In this document: one piece after another, positions 1 to 11,784 of the stretch
Layout: every line of letters begins with the position of its first letter
Numbering within the stretch: position 1 is the first letter of the stretch
Made by a program: the position numbers and the translations under genes
The notes under the pieces: model-generated
Databases searched by the model: none
Told to the model about the DNA's origin: nothing
The model's input: only the letters and a program-made list of their open reading frames with translations
From: Oreohelix idahoensis
Taxonomy: Eukaryota > Mollusca > Gastropoda > Stylommatophora > Oreohelicidae
Assembly: GCA_024509875.1 (NCBI GenBank)
Contig: JAMPIV010008056.1
Span: 22,499 to 86,498 of the forward strand
Reading direction: 5' to 3'
Length of the DNA stretch: 64,000 nt

Positions 1-3000
1 TATCTGCATAAATTAAAAAACACTCACAAAAACAGTAGTGTCGAAACCTAAAAAATGATGCAGATGACATAGAAAATCCCATGGCAATAAATTTAAAAAC
101 ATCACAAAACAGCTGTGAGAACTAAAAGAATAGATCTTATGACATAGAAAATCTCTGGCATAAATATAAATACATCACAAAAACAGTCAACTTAGAAACC
201 TAATAGTCTTGATCAAGATGACAGTAGCCCAAATCTCTGGCATAAATTTTTAAAAACATCACACAAAACAGTAGTTTAAAACTACCGAAAAGAATCGATC
301 CCAGACTTTGCTCATCTATGTAGCATAAAATTTAAAAACATCACAAAAAACAGCTGATGAGAAGTTACCTTTAAGATCAAATCAGATACTAGAAAATCTC
401 TGGAATCGAATAAAGTTTCAGTACCATCTACAACAATCAGCTGTGAGAACACTCTAATAGGTAACGATCCAGATGACTAGAAAAATCTCCTGGCATAATT
501 TTAAAGACATCACAAAAACAGCTGTGAGAAACCCCTAAAAGATATCAGATGACCATAGAACAGTCATTCTGGCCATAAATTCCAAACCCTAAACGAACAC
601 AAAAAGGCAGTAGTGAGAAAACCTAAAAACGGAACGATAATACATAGAAAATCTCTGGCATAAATTAAAAATATCACAAAAACAGTATTCTAAGCCTAAA
701 AGAATGAACCATGATGACATAGAAAATCCTCTGCATAAATATAAAAACATCATAAAAACAGTCTGGGACGAAACCTAAAAGACTTGATCATAATTGACTA
801 GAAAGATCACTGGCATAAAATTAAAAACATCTCAAAGCCCAAGCTGTGAGCATAGACCTAAAAGAATGATCAGATGACATAGTCAAAACCTAACAGGCAT
901 AAATTTAAAACCATCCCAAAAACAGAGTGAGTAAACCTAAAAAAGAATGACTCGATGACTTATATGAAAATCCTCTGGCATAAATTTAAATAGACATCAC
1001 AAAACAGGACATGTGAGAAACTCTAAAAGACATTGATCTGATGACATAGAAAATCTCTGGGACAACATATAGACAGGGCAAGAACATCACAAAAACAGTA
1101 AGTGAGAAACCTAAAAAAGAATTGATCAGATGACATAGAAACATCTCCTGGCATAAATTTAAAAACATCACAAAAACAACAGTAGAAACCTAAAAGAATG
1201 ATCAGATGACATAGAAACAACTCTCTGGCATAAATTTGATAAAACATCCAAAGAACCAGTAGTGGGAGAAACCTAAAGAACATCAGATGACATAGAAAAT
1301 CTCATTCATTAAATTTAAACAGACATCACAAAAACAGTACAGTGGTATGAAAACCATAAAAGAATGATCAATAGACATCAGAAAATCTCTGTCATAAATT
1401 TAAAAACACTCACAAAAAACAGTAAGTGGAGAACACCTAAAAGAATGATCAATGACATAGAAAACAATCTCACTGGCATAAATTTAAAAACATCACAAGT
1501 AACAGTATGTGAGAAACCTAAAAGAATGATCAGATTACATAGAACCAATCTCTGGCATTAATTTTTAAATAAAAACCATCAACAAAAACAGCTGTGAGAA
1601 ACCTAAAAGAATGAATCAGATGACATAGAAAATCTCGTCTCAGGCATAAATTTAAAAACATCACAAAAACAGCTGTGGGATAAACCTAAAGAATTGATCA
1701 TATGACATAGAAAATCACTGCATAAATTTAAAAACTCAGAATAACAGTATCAGAACCTAAAAGACATGATCAGATGACATAGAAAAATCTCTGGCATAAA
1801 TTTAAAAACAATCGACAAAAACAGTATGAGAAACCTAAAATAATGAATCAGATGACAGTAGAAAATCTCCTGCATAAATTTTAAAACACATCACTAAAAA
1901 CTAGCTGTGAGAAACCTAAAAGACTGAATCAATGACATAGAAAATTCTCTGCATAAATTTAAAAAGATGACAAAAACATAGTGAGAAATCTCTAAAAGAT
2001 GATCAGATGAAATTTAAGAATAATCTCTGGCATCATCACAAACACAGACAGTGAGAAACCTAAAATGAATGATCAGATGACAAAGAAAAATCGCGGCATA
2101 AATTTAAAAACATCACAAAAAACATAGTGAGAACCTAAAAGAAATGATCAAGATGACATAAGAAAATTCTCTGCATAACTTTAAAAACATCACATCAAAA
2201 ACAGCATTGAGAAACCTAAAAGAAATGATCAGATGACATAAGAAAATCTCTGTCATTAAATTTAAAAACATCACAAAAACACAGTAGTGAGAACCTAAAA
2301 AGAATGGATCAGATGACAATAGAAAATACTCTGGCAATAAAATTAAAAACATCACAAAAACAGCTAGTGAGAAAACCTTAAAAGAAATGATCAGATGACA
2401 TAAGAAAATCTCTGGCCATAAATTTAAAAAAACATCACAAAAACAGCTAGTGAGAAACCAAAAAGAATGATCAGAATGACATAGAAAAATTCTCTGGCAT
2501 AAATTTAAAAACATCAAAAAAAACAGCTGTGAGAAACCTAAAAGAATTGATCAGATGACATAGAAAATCACAGGAATAAATTTAAAAACATCAACAAAAA
2601 CAGACAGTGAGAAACCAAAAAGAATGATCATATGACATAGAAAATCTCTTGCATAAATTTTAAAAACATCACAAGAAACAGCTAGTGAAGAAACCTAAAT
2701 AGAATGATCAGATGACATAGAAAATTCACATGGCATAAATTTAAAAACATCACATAAAACAAGTAGTGAGAAAACTAAAAGAATGAATCATATGACATAG
2801 AAAATCTCTTGGCATAAATTTAAAAAACCAACACAAAAACAATAAGTGAGAACCCTAACAAGAATGATCATATGAACATAGAAAAATCTCTGCTGGCATA
2901 ACATATAAAAACATCACATAAAACAGGTGCTGAGAAACCTAAAAAGAATGAATCAGATGACATAGAAAATCTCTGGCATAAATTTAAATAAACAACACAA

Positions 3001-6000
3001 AAACAACAGTGAGCAACCCAAAAAGAATGAATCAGATGACATAGAAAAATCTCTGGCATAAAATTATAAAAAACATCACAAGAAACAAAAAACAGTAGTG
3101 AGAAACCTAAAAAAATGATCAGATGACATAGAAAATCTACTGGCATAAATTTTAAAATCATCACAAGAACCAGTAGTGATGAAACCTAATAAGAATGATC
3201 AAGATGACATAGACAATCTCTGGCATAAAATTAAAAACATCACAAAAACAGCAAGTGAGAAACCGAAAAGAAATGATCAGATGACATTAGAAAATCCTCT
3301 GGCCTAAATTTGTAAAAACATCACAAAAACAGCGGTGAGAAAACCTAAAAGAATGATCAGATGGACATAGAACAAATCTCTGGTCATAAATTTAAAAACA
3401 TCACAATAACAGAAGTGAGAAACCTAAAAGAATGATCAGGATGACATAGAAATGATCGACTGGCATAAATTTGAAAAACATCACAAAAACAGTATTGAGA
3501 AACCTAAAAGAATGGATCAGATGACCCATAGAAAATCTTCTCGGCATAAATTTAAAAACATCACAAAAACAACAGTGATAAACCCTAAAAGAATGATCAG
3601 AAGACATAGAAAATCTCCTGGCATAAAATTAAAAACATCACACAAAACAGTAGTGAGAAACCCTAAAAGAATGATCAGATGACATAGAAAATCTCTGGCA
3701 TAAATTTAAAAACCATCATCAAAAACAACAGCAGGGGTGATAAACCAAAAAGAATGATCAGATGACATAATGAACAATCTCTGGCATAAATTTAAAAACA
3801 TCACAAAAAACAGAACAGCAGTGAGAAACCTAAAATAATGATCAGAAGACAATAGAAAATCTCTGGGCATAAAATTTAAAAGACATCACAATAACAGACA
3901 GTGAGAAAACCTAAATAGAATTGGATCAGATGACATAAGACAACCTCTGGCATAAATTATTAAAAACATCACAAAAACAGCAGTGAGAAACCTAAAAGAA
4001 TGATCAGATGAACATAGAAAATCTCTGGCAATAAATTTTTAAAAACATCACAAAACAGCAGTGAGAAAACCTAAAAGAATGATCAGATGACATAGAAAAT
4101 CTCTAGGCATAAATTTAAAAAACATCACAAAAAACAGCAGTGATAAACCTAAAAGGAAATGATCAGGATGACATAGACAAATCCTCTGGGCATAAATTTA
4201 AAAACAATCACAAAAACAGGCAGTGAGAAAACCTAAAAAGAATGATCATATGACATAGAAAATCTCTGGCATAAATTTAAAAACATCCACAAAAACAGCA
4301 GTGAGAAACCTAAAAGAATGATCAGATGACATAGAAAATCTCTGGCATAAATTTTAAAAACATCACAAAAAACAGTAGTGAGAAACCTAAAAGATTTGAT
4401 CAGATGACAGTAGAAAATCTCTGGCGATTAATTTTAAAAACATCACAAACATACAAGCAGAGTGAGGAAACTCCTAAAAGAATGATCAGATGACATAGAA
4501 AAATGATCAGATGACATGGCATAAATTTAAAAACAACACAAAAACAGTAGTGGAGAAACCTAAAAGAATGATCAGATGACATAAGAAAATCTCTGCCATT
4601 AATTTAAAAAACATCACAAAAACAGCAGTGAGAAACCTAAAAGAATATCAGATGACATAGAAAATCACTGGCATAAATTTAAAAACATCACAAAAACAGC
4701 AGTGAGAAACCTAAAATAAATGACAAATGATCAGATCTCTGGACATTTGAAGAAAATGAATCAATTGAGACCTGGCATAAATTTAAAAACATCACAAAAA
4801 CAGCTGTGAGAAACCTAACAGAATGATTTCAGATGACAATAGAAAATCCACTGGCATAAAATATAAAACTTCAACAAATAACAGTAGTTGAGAAACCTAA
4901 AAGAATGATCCGATTACGATAGAAAATCTCTGGCATAAATTTAAAAACATCACAAAAATGCATAGCTGGCATAAAATAAAAACATCACAAAAACAACAGT
5001 GGAGAAACCTAAAAGAAATGATCAGAATGACATAGAAAATCTCTCTGGCATAAATTTAAAAACATCACAATGACATAGAAAATCTCTGGGCAATAAATTT
5101 AAAAACACACAAATAAACAGCTTTGAGAAACACCTAAAAGAATGATCAGATGACATAGAAAATCTCTGTCATAAATTTAAAAAAAAACATCACACAAACA
5201 GCTGTGAGAAACCTAAAAAGAATGATCAGATGACATAGAAATCTCTGGCATAAATTTAAACAACATCACAAAAACAGCTGGAGAAACCTAAAAGTAATGA
5301 TCAGATGACAATGATCTCTGGCATAAATTTAAAAACCATCACAAAAAAAGCTGTAGAAATGATCCAAATGACGATAGAAAATCTCTGGGCATAAATTTAA
5401 AAACATCACAAAAACAGTAGTGAGAAACCTGAGAAAATGATCAAAACCTAGAAAATCTCTGCAATGATCAGATGAGACATAGAAAATGACATAGAAAATC
5501 TCTGGCATAAATTTAAAAACATCACAAAAACAGCTGTGATAAACTAAAAGAAACCGTAGAAAAGAATCACAAAAACAGTAGTGAGAAACCATGATGACAT
5601 AGAAAATCCTCTGGCAGCATCACAAAACAATTTAAAAACAGATCATAGAAAACATAAAATTTAAAAACACACAAAAACTAGTGAGAAACCAAGAAAGAAT
5701 GATTCAGATGACATAGAAAATCTCTGGCATAAATTTAAAAACATCACAAAAACAGCAGTGAGAAAACCTAAAAGAATGATCAGTATGACATAGAAAATCT
5801 CTGGCATAAATTTTTAAGAAACAATCACAAAAAACATCACAAAAAACAGTAGTGAGAAACCTAAAAAGAATGATCAGATGACATAGAAAATCTCTGGCAT
5901 AAATTTAAAAACATGCACACAAAAACATGCTGTGAGAAACCTAAAGAATGATCAGATGACATAGATAAATCTCTGGCATAAATTTAAAAACATCACAAAA

Positions 6001-7582
6001 AACAGTAGTGAGCATGATCAGTGAGAAACCCTAAAAAAAATGATCAGATGACAATAGAAAAATCTCTGGCATAAATTTAAAAACATAACACAAAAACAGC
6101 TGTGAGAAAACCTAAAATCAGAATGATCAGATGACATAGACATAAAATCTCTGGCATAAATTTAAAAACATCACAAAACAGGCTGTTGAGAAACCTAAAA
6201 GAATGATCAGATGACAGAAAATCCTCCTGCATAAAATTAAAAAACATCACAAAAACAGCTGTGAAGAAACCTAAAAGAAATGATCAGATGACATAGAAAA
6301 ATCTCTGGCATAAATTTAAAAAACATCACAAAAACAGCTGGTGAGAAACCTAAAAAGAATGATCAGATGACATAGACAATCTCTGGCATAAATTTTTAAA
6401 AACAATCACAAAAACAGTAGTGAGAAAACCTAAAAGAATGATCAGATGACATAGAAGAAAATCTCTGGCATAAATTTAAAAAACATCACAAAAACAGCAG
6501 TGAGAGAAACCTAAAAGAATGATCAATGACATAGAAAATCTCTGGCATAAATTTAAAAACATCACAAAAAAGCTGTGAAAAGCTAACCGTAATGATCAGA
6601 TGACAAAGTCCTGGAAACCTAAAAGAATGATCAGATGACATAGAAAATCTCTGGCATAAATTTTAAATTTAAAAACATCACAAAAAAAACAGTAGTGAGA
6701 AAACCTAAAAGAATGATCAGATGACATAGAAAATCTCTGGCATAAATTTAAAAACATCACAAAAACAGTAGTGAGAGAAACCTAAAAGAAGATCACTTAT
6801 GACATAGCAAAATTCTCTGGCATAAATTTAAAAACATCACAAAAACATCTGTGAGAAAACCTAAAAAGAATGATCATCAGATGACATAAGAAATCTCTGG
6901 CATAAATTTTAAAAACATCACAAAAACAGTAAGTTGAGAAAACCTAAAAGAATGTAAATCAGATGACATAGAAAATCTCTGGCATGAAACTTTAAAAACA
7001 TCACAAAAACAGCTGTGAGAAACCTAAAAGAAATGATCAGATGACATAGAAAATCTCTGGCATAAAATTTAAAAAACATCACAAAAACAGCTGTGAGAAA
7101 CCTAAAAGAATGATCAGATGGACATAAAAACATAGTAGTAGAGGATAATTAAAAGAATGATCAGATACAAGAAAATCTCTGGCATGAAATTTAACAAAAA
7201 CAGCAGTGAAGAAAACCTAAAAGAATGACTCGATGGACATAGAAAATCTCTGGCAATAAATTTAAAAACCTCACAAAAACAGCTGTGAGAAACCTAAAAG
7301 AATGATCAGATGACATAGAAAATCTCTGGCATAAATTTAAAAAACATCACAAAAACAGCTTGTGAGAAACCTAAAAAGAATGATCAGATGACATAGAAAA
7401 TCTCTGGCATAAATTTTCACAAAAACCGCTATGAGAAACCGAAAAGAATGTGACAAAAAACTCCTCATTGTTCAATAAATTTAAAAACAAAAAACAGGAG
7501 TGAGAAACTTAGAAGAACGATCAGATGACATAGAAAATCTCTGGCTTAAATGTATGGACATCATAAAAACAGCTGCAGCAGA
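1..7582. repeat. 75-bp tandem satellite array (about 100 units)
   Basis: The whole stretch is a head-to-tail repeat. A typical unit contains ggcataaatttaaaaacatc, then acaaaaacagctgtgag, then gaatgatcagatgacatag. In clean stretches (for example 4261-4337) the spacing is 75 bp once a single inserted base is removed. The array is already running at base 1, so it extends to the left. One position varies between units (cagctgtgag, cagtagtgag, cagcagtgag, caacagtgag), and runs of one variant occur, as around 3960-4300. The last one to two units (about 7470-7582) are strongly diverged, typical of an array edge. Single-base insertions are very common, most of all before about 3 kb. Because 75 is divisible by 3, many spurious repeated open frames arise on both strands; I do not regard any as a gene. 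Confidence 0.97.
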
Positions 7583-7826
7583 AACATGTGATGGTTCAAC
7601 TTGGGGGAAAAGGGAACGAGGACACCTTGATGGACAGAGGAAGTTAAAGAGAAAAAAAAAGGTCATTGAAACAAAACTTAGAAGCTAAAAGAAAAAAAAA
7701 AAAAAAACATGGTAGGAAAAACAGAAAAACATAGAGAATATATAATACTCCAAAAAAGAACCAAAGTGCTAGAAGCAAAAAAAACAGAAACCTGGGTAAA
7801 AGAATTTAGAAAAAAGCTAGAAACAG
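7583..7826. other. A-rich spacer after the satellite
   Basis: This short stretch joins the satellite edge to the LINE remnant. It holds several A-runs (around 7650-7660 and 7689-7706) and no frame I recognise. It may be decayed 5' sequence of the following LINE; I cannot align it to the cleaner copy at 38.4 kb because that copy is 5'-truncated. Confidence 0.4.
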
Positions 7827-8645
7827 ATGCTCAAGAAAACCAGAAAATTGCATCTTTGTTTTCTTGGATCTAGAGAAAGGCATTTAACAAGGTTTCCCTG
7901 GAGCAAACTTTGGGGACTGCTTGTCAAGGAAAAACATTCCAGCAACTCTAAACCAGCTATACAGAGCTTCTACAAGACCTGCAGAAATTATGTGAGGATG
8001 GCAAAACTGTAAGTCAGAAGAGTTCAGGATCACCACTGATGTAAGACCAGGGTGATATTCTGTCACCTTATGTTTTCATACTCCTCATGGATGATGTCGT
8101 CAAAGCATGTAAGGAAAGGACCAAAAAGTATTCAGTTGGTTTACTGGAAGATGAGACAAGTCTGTATTTCAGTGCTGTCATTTGCCGACAATGTTGCCGT
8201 GATTGCTAAATCAGAGGCACATCTCCAATCAAACCTTCAAGTTTGGAAGAAAGAGCTGGAGAAGAGAGGGATGGCCGTCAGCATATCCAAAACAAAACCG
8301 TGGTATAATCATGAGAGGAAAGAAAAATGCATTGATTAAGCTGGGAGAACAGGTCCTGGAGCAGGTCAAACCACATTAAATACCTCGTAGCTGTTATAGA
8401 CTGGAAGGGAAGCATCAAAGAAGAGTTAACTACCCGAAGCATCTGGCAGCTGAGAGACTTTTTCAGGCCATAAATCGAGAATTCCTCAGCAAACCCAAGA
8501 AGTTAGCAAGAAGATGAAGATGGCTGAACACTGCTCCAATCCATATTCAGTCTTGACATTTGGATTTCAGTCATGGGCAATGATTACAACCCACAAAAGC
8601 CAGCTCCAAACCTCAGAAATGAAGTGGTGCAAAAACTCCAATAAA
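7827..8645 (+). pseudogene. LINE family A reverse transcriptase remnant (RTE-like)
   Basis: Broken RT of an RTE-like non-LTR retrotransposon. Around 7855-7890 the conserved RT stretch FLDLEKAFN is readable. Around 8165-8200 a frame-shifted copy of the (F/Y)ADD active-site region appears as FADNVAVIAKSEAHLQ, with the second Asp changed to Asn. From about 8208 the sequence runs parallel to the cleaner family A copy at 38.43 kb: SEAHLQSNLQVWK, then ELEKRGM, then the YLGAII-type region, then the tract around the CESW motif. Substitutions, small indels and stops break it into at least three frames, so it is a fossil. Upstream endonuclease and 3' tail are not seen. The family A match stops near 8645, where a different LINE family follows. 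Confidence 0.8.
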
Positions 8646-8685
8646 AATTAATCAGTCAAAGCTACTTGACACCACAAAGTGAACC

Positions 8686-8895
8686 CAACAGTTAATAACA
8701 GAACTTTGTGTAGCATTACAAGGTAGTCCTTGTTCTGGAATCCACTGGTAAAGAGAGGCAGAGGTAGACCAAAACACATCAAGAAGTGGACTAGAAACAG
8801 AAGTAAGAAGATAAGGAAAACATGGATAGAACTTGAGATAATGGCACATGGACAGTATGTGTTTTGTTGAAGGCCTATACTTTTTCAGGAGCTAA
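8686..8895 (+). pseudogene. LINE family B 3' end fragment
   Basis: About 200 bp matching the C-terminal coding end and 3' end of the LINE at 26.9-29.7 kb, here on the plus strand. Readable pieces are LFWNP, KRGRGRP, RKTWIELE and a decayed final VEGLC-like stretch. The basic GRGRPR-type segment near the C-terminus is typical of RTE-like polymerase proteins. It lies directly after a family A fragment, so the two families are nested or abutting here. Stops and indels make it non-functional. Confidence 0.75.
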
Positions 8896-8917
8896 AGCAT
8901 TTTGGTGGGTTGGTTGA

Positions 8918-9143
8918 TTAATTTAACAATAGAAACAGAAAACTGCAAATCATCATACGTGCAATATTTAACAATAGAAACAGAAAACTGCAAATCATCA
9001 TAGGTGCAATATTTAATGATAGAAACAGAAAACTGCAAATCATCATATGTGCAATATTTAACAAAAGAAACAAGGAACTGAAAATTTTCATAGATACAAT
9101 ATTTAATAATAGAAACAAGGAACTGCAAACTGCTAAGTAGTTC
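8918..9143. repeat. 45-bp minisatellite, about 5 units
   Basis: Five direct repeats of about 45 bp with the core agaaacagaaaactgcaaat followed by a catcata(c/g/t)gtgcaatattt tail. The first three units are nearly identical. The last two are diverged (agaaacaaggaactg). The period equals 15 codons, so a minus-strand frame stays open across the array. I find no start, splice site or recognisable domain attached to it, and it is best called a minisatellite. Confidence 0.9.
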
Positions 9144-9566
9144 AGTAACAGAACCATTTGTTCCCTGCAGAAGTATGTCTTGGTAAACAGTTTGTATGTT
9201 TGCATATTTGTGTTATTGATGGTGAAAGTGTTGAGCATGTGTCCATGTCATTTATTATGGAATAAGTGTGTGCACGGGTAATTTTATGTGGCTGTGCAGA
9301 CTCTTCAATAGGCAAGAAATCAGGATCTTTTGATGTAGATGCTTTCACAGGTGACTGATGTCCATTGGCCTTAATATCTTCTTCATCATCCAGAGTAATA
9401 AGATTCTGGTGGGTCCGGAACAGGAAAATCCTTCCCTGTGAGGGCACTGGCCGCATAGCATAGGGAATATTTGGATAGGTTCACAGGCCCGCTTTTTCTT
9501 CTTAGAAATACCATGTCCAATTGGAGGAGTCATGCAAAAGAAACAATCATTTAATTTAGGTATCAC
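9142..9566 (-). pseudogene. Remnant of an invertebrate repeat-associated CxxC protein, function unknown
   Basis: Two overlapping minus-strand frames together resemble a protein type I have seen repeatedly in arthropod and other invertebrate genomes, usually as multicopy uncharacterised proteins next to transposable elements. Readable features are NDCFFCMTP (a CxxC pair), a basic GISKKKKR patch, a proline-rich bridge around RPVPSQG, then DDEEDIKANG and STSKDPDFLPIEE, which resemble the acidic middle of that family. The frame changes near 9460 by a small indel, and the C-terminal helices usual for the family are not seen. It is a fragment or pseudogene. The family assignment is from memory of its pattern and is moderate; the function is not known to me. 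Confidence 0.5.
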
Positions 9567-10181
9567 ACCAAAAAGTACCGCCTCGCCGTGATTGAAAAAA
9601 ATTTTGTGATGGGCAAGCGAGGCCCAGTTTGGGCCTTTTTCAACCTCGCTCTGCCTAGTAATTAATTTGCCTTTTCTAAATAAAAATTATATCTTTTGGT
9701 TCCTTGATCTTTCTTCTTTCATAATATGTCAATTGTAACTTTCTGCGTGTCATTGAAATTGAGTGAGACATCAAAATAAAACACCATTAAAACCGTTCTT
9801 GCGGTGCACTGGCTGACCGGCGCTCAAGAGAGCGAAATTCCCTGAAAGGACCCCCACCTCATTCAAAGCGGCAGCGTTAGGTCCTCAAAAATGCTACATT
9901 CATACGGTTTACACCACTGAGAAGAGCGGAAACTGAGGTTTACACACATGTAACACAAGTCACAGATTTCTTATAGGAAGATACAGTAAATTCGAGGTGA
10001 ATGAGAAAGTTTGGATTTTGATACACATCTGGGAGGCCTACCTACACTTGTGTTACACCAAACGAACGAGCAACCATTCTTCTAAAATCTTATCAAAGTT
10101 TTAAACTGAGTTATTTGAGTAAAGAGCAAGCAAACGTTAAAAGAGAACACCTCTGACCTTTTCTCATTGTGTGGAAATGCA
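9567..10181. other. Non-coding stretch upstream of the candidate gene
   Basis: No gene is seen. It is more GC-balanced than its surroundings (about 9780-9900 and 10150-10280). At 9623-9637 there is a perfect short hairpin (ggccca-gtt-tgggcc) followed by a T-run, with an outer cgagg/cctcg pair. The position just before a Kozak-type ATG makes a promoter and 5' UTR possible, but I find no convincing TATA box or initiator. Confidence 0.35.
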
Positions 10182-10209
10182 ATGGCGGCTGTTCCAATTG
10201 ACAATCCCG
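10182..10209 (+). CDS. Candidate first coding exon of an unrecognised gene
   Basis: The ATG lies in a good context (gcaATGGCGG) and encodes MAAVPIDNP plus one base of the next codon. It is followed at 10210 by a plausible donor, gtaatg. Reading on past the donor meets a stop at once, so it only makes sense if spliced. The phase (1) matches exactly the acceptor at 10741-10742, giving an uninterrupted junction into the exon at 10743. This internal consistency is the evidence that it is a real, or once real, gene. The protein is not recognised. Confidence 0.5.
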
Positions 10210-10742
10210 GTAATGATGGGCCAGGCTGTACGGGACACAGCACGAAATGACTCAGGGGGCGCTCAATTGAAAGTTTCACCAATGGAAGTCGATCCAAAAA
10301 TGTGTTCTGAGTAAGTTTTGAACTTTGTTTTTTATTTCTATTTTTTGTTTCAGACCTATTTTGTTTATTTGCAATATAGCAATGGGCAAGTGACGGAGGG
10401 GGGGATGTATTAGTAGAAGAACAGGCAAATGTGACTGCTCGATTCACACATTTAGACAGAAAGTTTTTCATTATTTTAAGCAATTGGGCGGGGAGGTATT
10501 GTTATTAAATGTACCTATTGGGTTGTTTTATTGGACCATCACCATTTTCTAAACATTTGGTATTACATTTAAGGTCTAACAGCTTGTGAAGTCGCTGAAC
10601 TCATTTCGATAGATTATTCTTATTCTCGTTATGGATGTCAAAGGTCATGTTTAGAATCTACAAATTTGTGAACGTTAATAAAAAATTTTTTAATTGCCTC
10701 TCTTGCTTAAATTTAACCTTTTTTTTTCTCAATATATTTCAG

Positions 10743-10852
10743 GGGACGATCACTATGATGCATTGCAAGCATATTTTTCAGTGACAGGAAGAGGCAGACG
10801 TCCGGCTCTGCCACCGATTTTTACTGTAACAAACAGACTATTGAAGGACTCG
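10743..10852 (+). CDS. Candidate second exon, cut off by a G-run
   Basis: It is preceded by a strong polypyrimidine tract and cag acceptor (10715-10742). In phase with the exon at 10182 it reads GDDHYDALQAYFSVTGRGRR, then a segment rich in Pro and Thr ending in NRLLKDSG. The frame then runs into a G-run of more than 30 bases interrupted by one T (10852-10885). No donor can be placed, since the true exon end is either inside or replaced by the G-run. I do not recognise the domain. The high-complexity composition, unlike the surrounding AT-rich DNA, supports coding. Confidence 0.5.
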
Positions 10853-10885
10853 GGGGGGGGGGGGGGGGGGGGGTGGGGGGGGGGG
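10852..10885. repeat. Poly-G tract
   Basis: Twenty-two G, one T, eleven G. It falls at the end of a candidate exon. Further G-rich bits follow to 10940. It may be a real simple repeat or an assembly or read artefact. Confidence 0.9.
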
Positions 10886-11333
10886 CAACGTGCTACATGA
10901 AAGGGGGGGAATGGGGGGGTAAATGCTGGGTGGGGTACGTCTTGTTGCAACATGGGAGCTAGTACGTCTTGTTGTGTAAAGTTTATATATTATATTGTTT
11001 CCTCTCATCATTCTCTGATGTTAAAAATCAGTATGCTCCTCTGTAGTTGAAGCTTTCCTAGAAGCCTCTACAGGTTTTGAGTTGATTTTACAATTACAAA
11101 CATAAAAGACAGAAATGACATAATCCATGTAAAAGAGAGACTTACAATCTACTGTATAATTAATATAATGATTTAAATGGTAAATGCAGTAAAAATTAAT
11201 GCAGCAATAAATGCTTAATAATTAATAAAGGGAAGGAAGAAAATGATTTGGCCAACATTTCTAGTATTAATAATAAAATAACACAATCATGCAATTTGTC
11301 CTCTTCCCATCCCTCCCAACCAATTTCTCTCAG

Positions 11334-11479
11334 GTGACCTCTTGGTTTCTGACTGTGCTACCTGAACAGAATGTGAGTAAAGGACAGCAACAGTACAGGT
11401 GCCAGATGTCAGTACAACAAGCCAGGGCCCTGAAAGGAGATGCACTTGAGGACTTTCTGAACACACAATTATCTTTTGA
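11334..11479 (+). CDS. Candidate third exon of the unrecognised gene
   Basis: A pyrimidine-rich acceptor (ctcccaaccaatttctctcag) precedes an open frame reading VTSWFLTVLPEQN, a Gln-rich YRCQMSVQQ part, and ALKGDALEDFLNTQLSFD. A donor-like gtaata follows at 11480, and an acceptor at 11541-11550 would give an intron of about 71 bp in phase 0. Without splicing the frame continues to a stop at about 11537. The LKGDALEDFLN part resembles the KKRKGDILESFLN segment of the next exon, suggesting two related modules. No known family is recognised. Confidence 0.4.
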
Positions 11480-11550
11480 TGTAATACCAGAACCACTTAC
11501 AAAACTTGACAGTTCTACTTCACAAGAAGCCTCATGAATTTTGTTTACAG

Positions 11551-11762
11551 GAAAAAGTTAATTTGTCAAGCAATGTTGTGATAGCTTTAAATTCATTCCA
11601 CATAAAGGAAAGCTTGCCAACAACTTTTGTATATAAATGGGTACAAAAACTGGGTGATCTTGACCTTTGTGAGTCTCAGATAAGAAATAAGGTCATTGGG
11701 ATTTGTAGTAAATATGAAAAGCTTAAAAAGAGAAAGGGAGATATCCTAGAAAGCTTTCTTAA
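11551..11762 (+). CDS. Candidate fourth exon of the unrecognised gene
   Basis: It follows an acceptor (ttgtttacag) and reads EKVNLSSNVVIALNSF, then an aromatic stretch TTFVYKWVQKLGDLDL, then a basic, probably helical part SKYEKLKKRKGDILESFLN. A possible donor (gtgtgt) lies at 11763; the unspliced frame stops at about 11784. The lysine-rich helix suggests a nuclear or nucleic-acid-associated protein, but that is inference. After this exon I cannot follow the coding sequence with confidence until 12.9 kb. Confidence 0.4.
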
Positions 11763-11784
11763 TGTGTGTTTGGTGGTGATATAG

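Noticed and set aside
1..7582. Many repeated ORFs in the satellite (25-residue repeats on both strands)
   Set aside because: They follow from a 75-bp unit without stops in some frames. They shift frame constantly, start at random and have no domain.
1..7582. CRISPR array
   Set aside because: Units are contiguous with no unique spacers, and the context is a eukaryotic satellite.
9623..9660. Hairpin plus T-run resembling a bacterial terminator or histone 3' stem-loop
   Set aside because: The sequence does not fit the histone stem-loop consensus, and the region is eukaryotic; a six-base stem can occur by chance.
10082..10483. 133-codon minus-strand ORF
   Set aside because: It runs antisense across the better supported first exon and its intron, with no motif.
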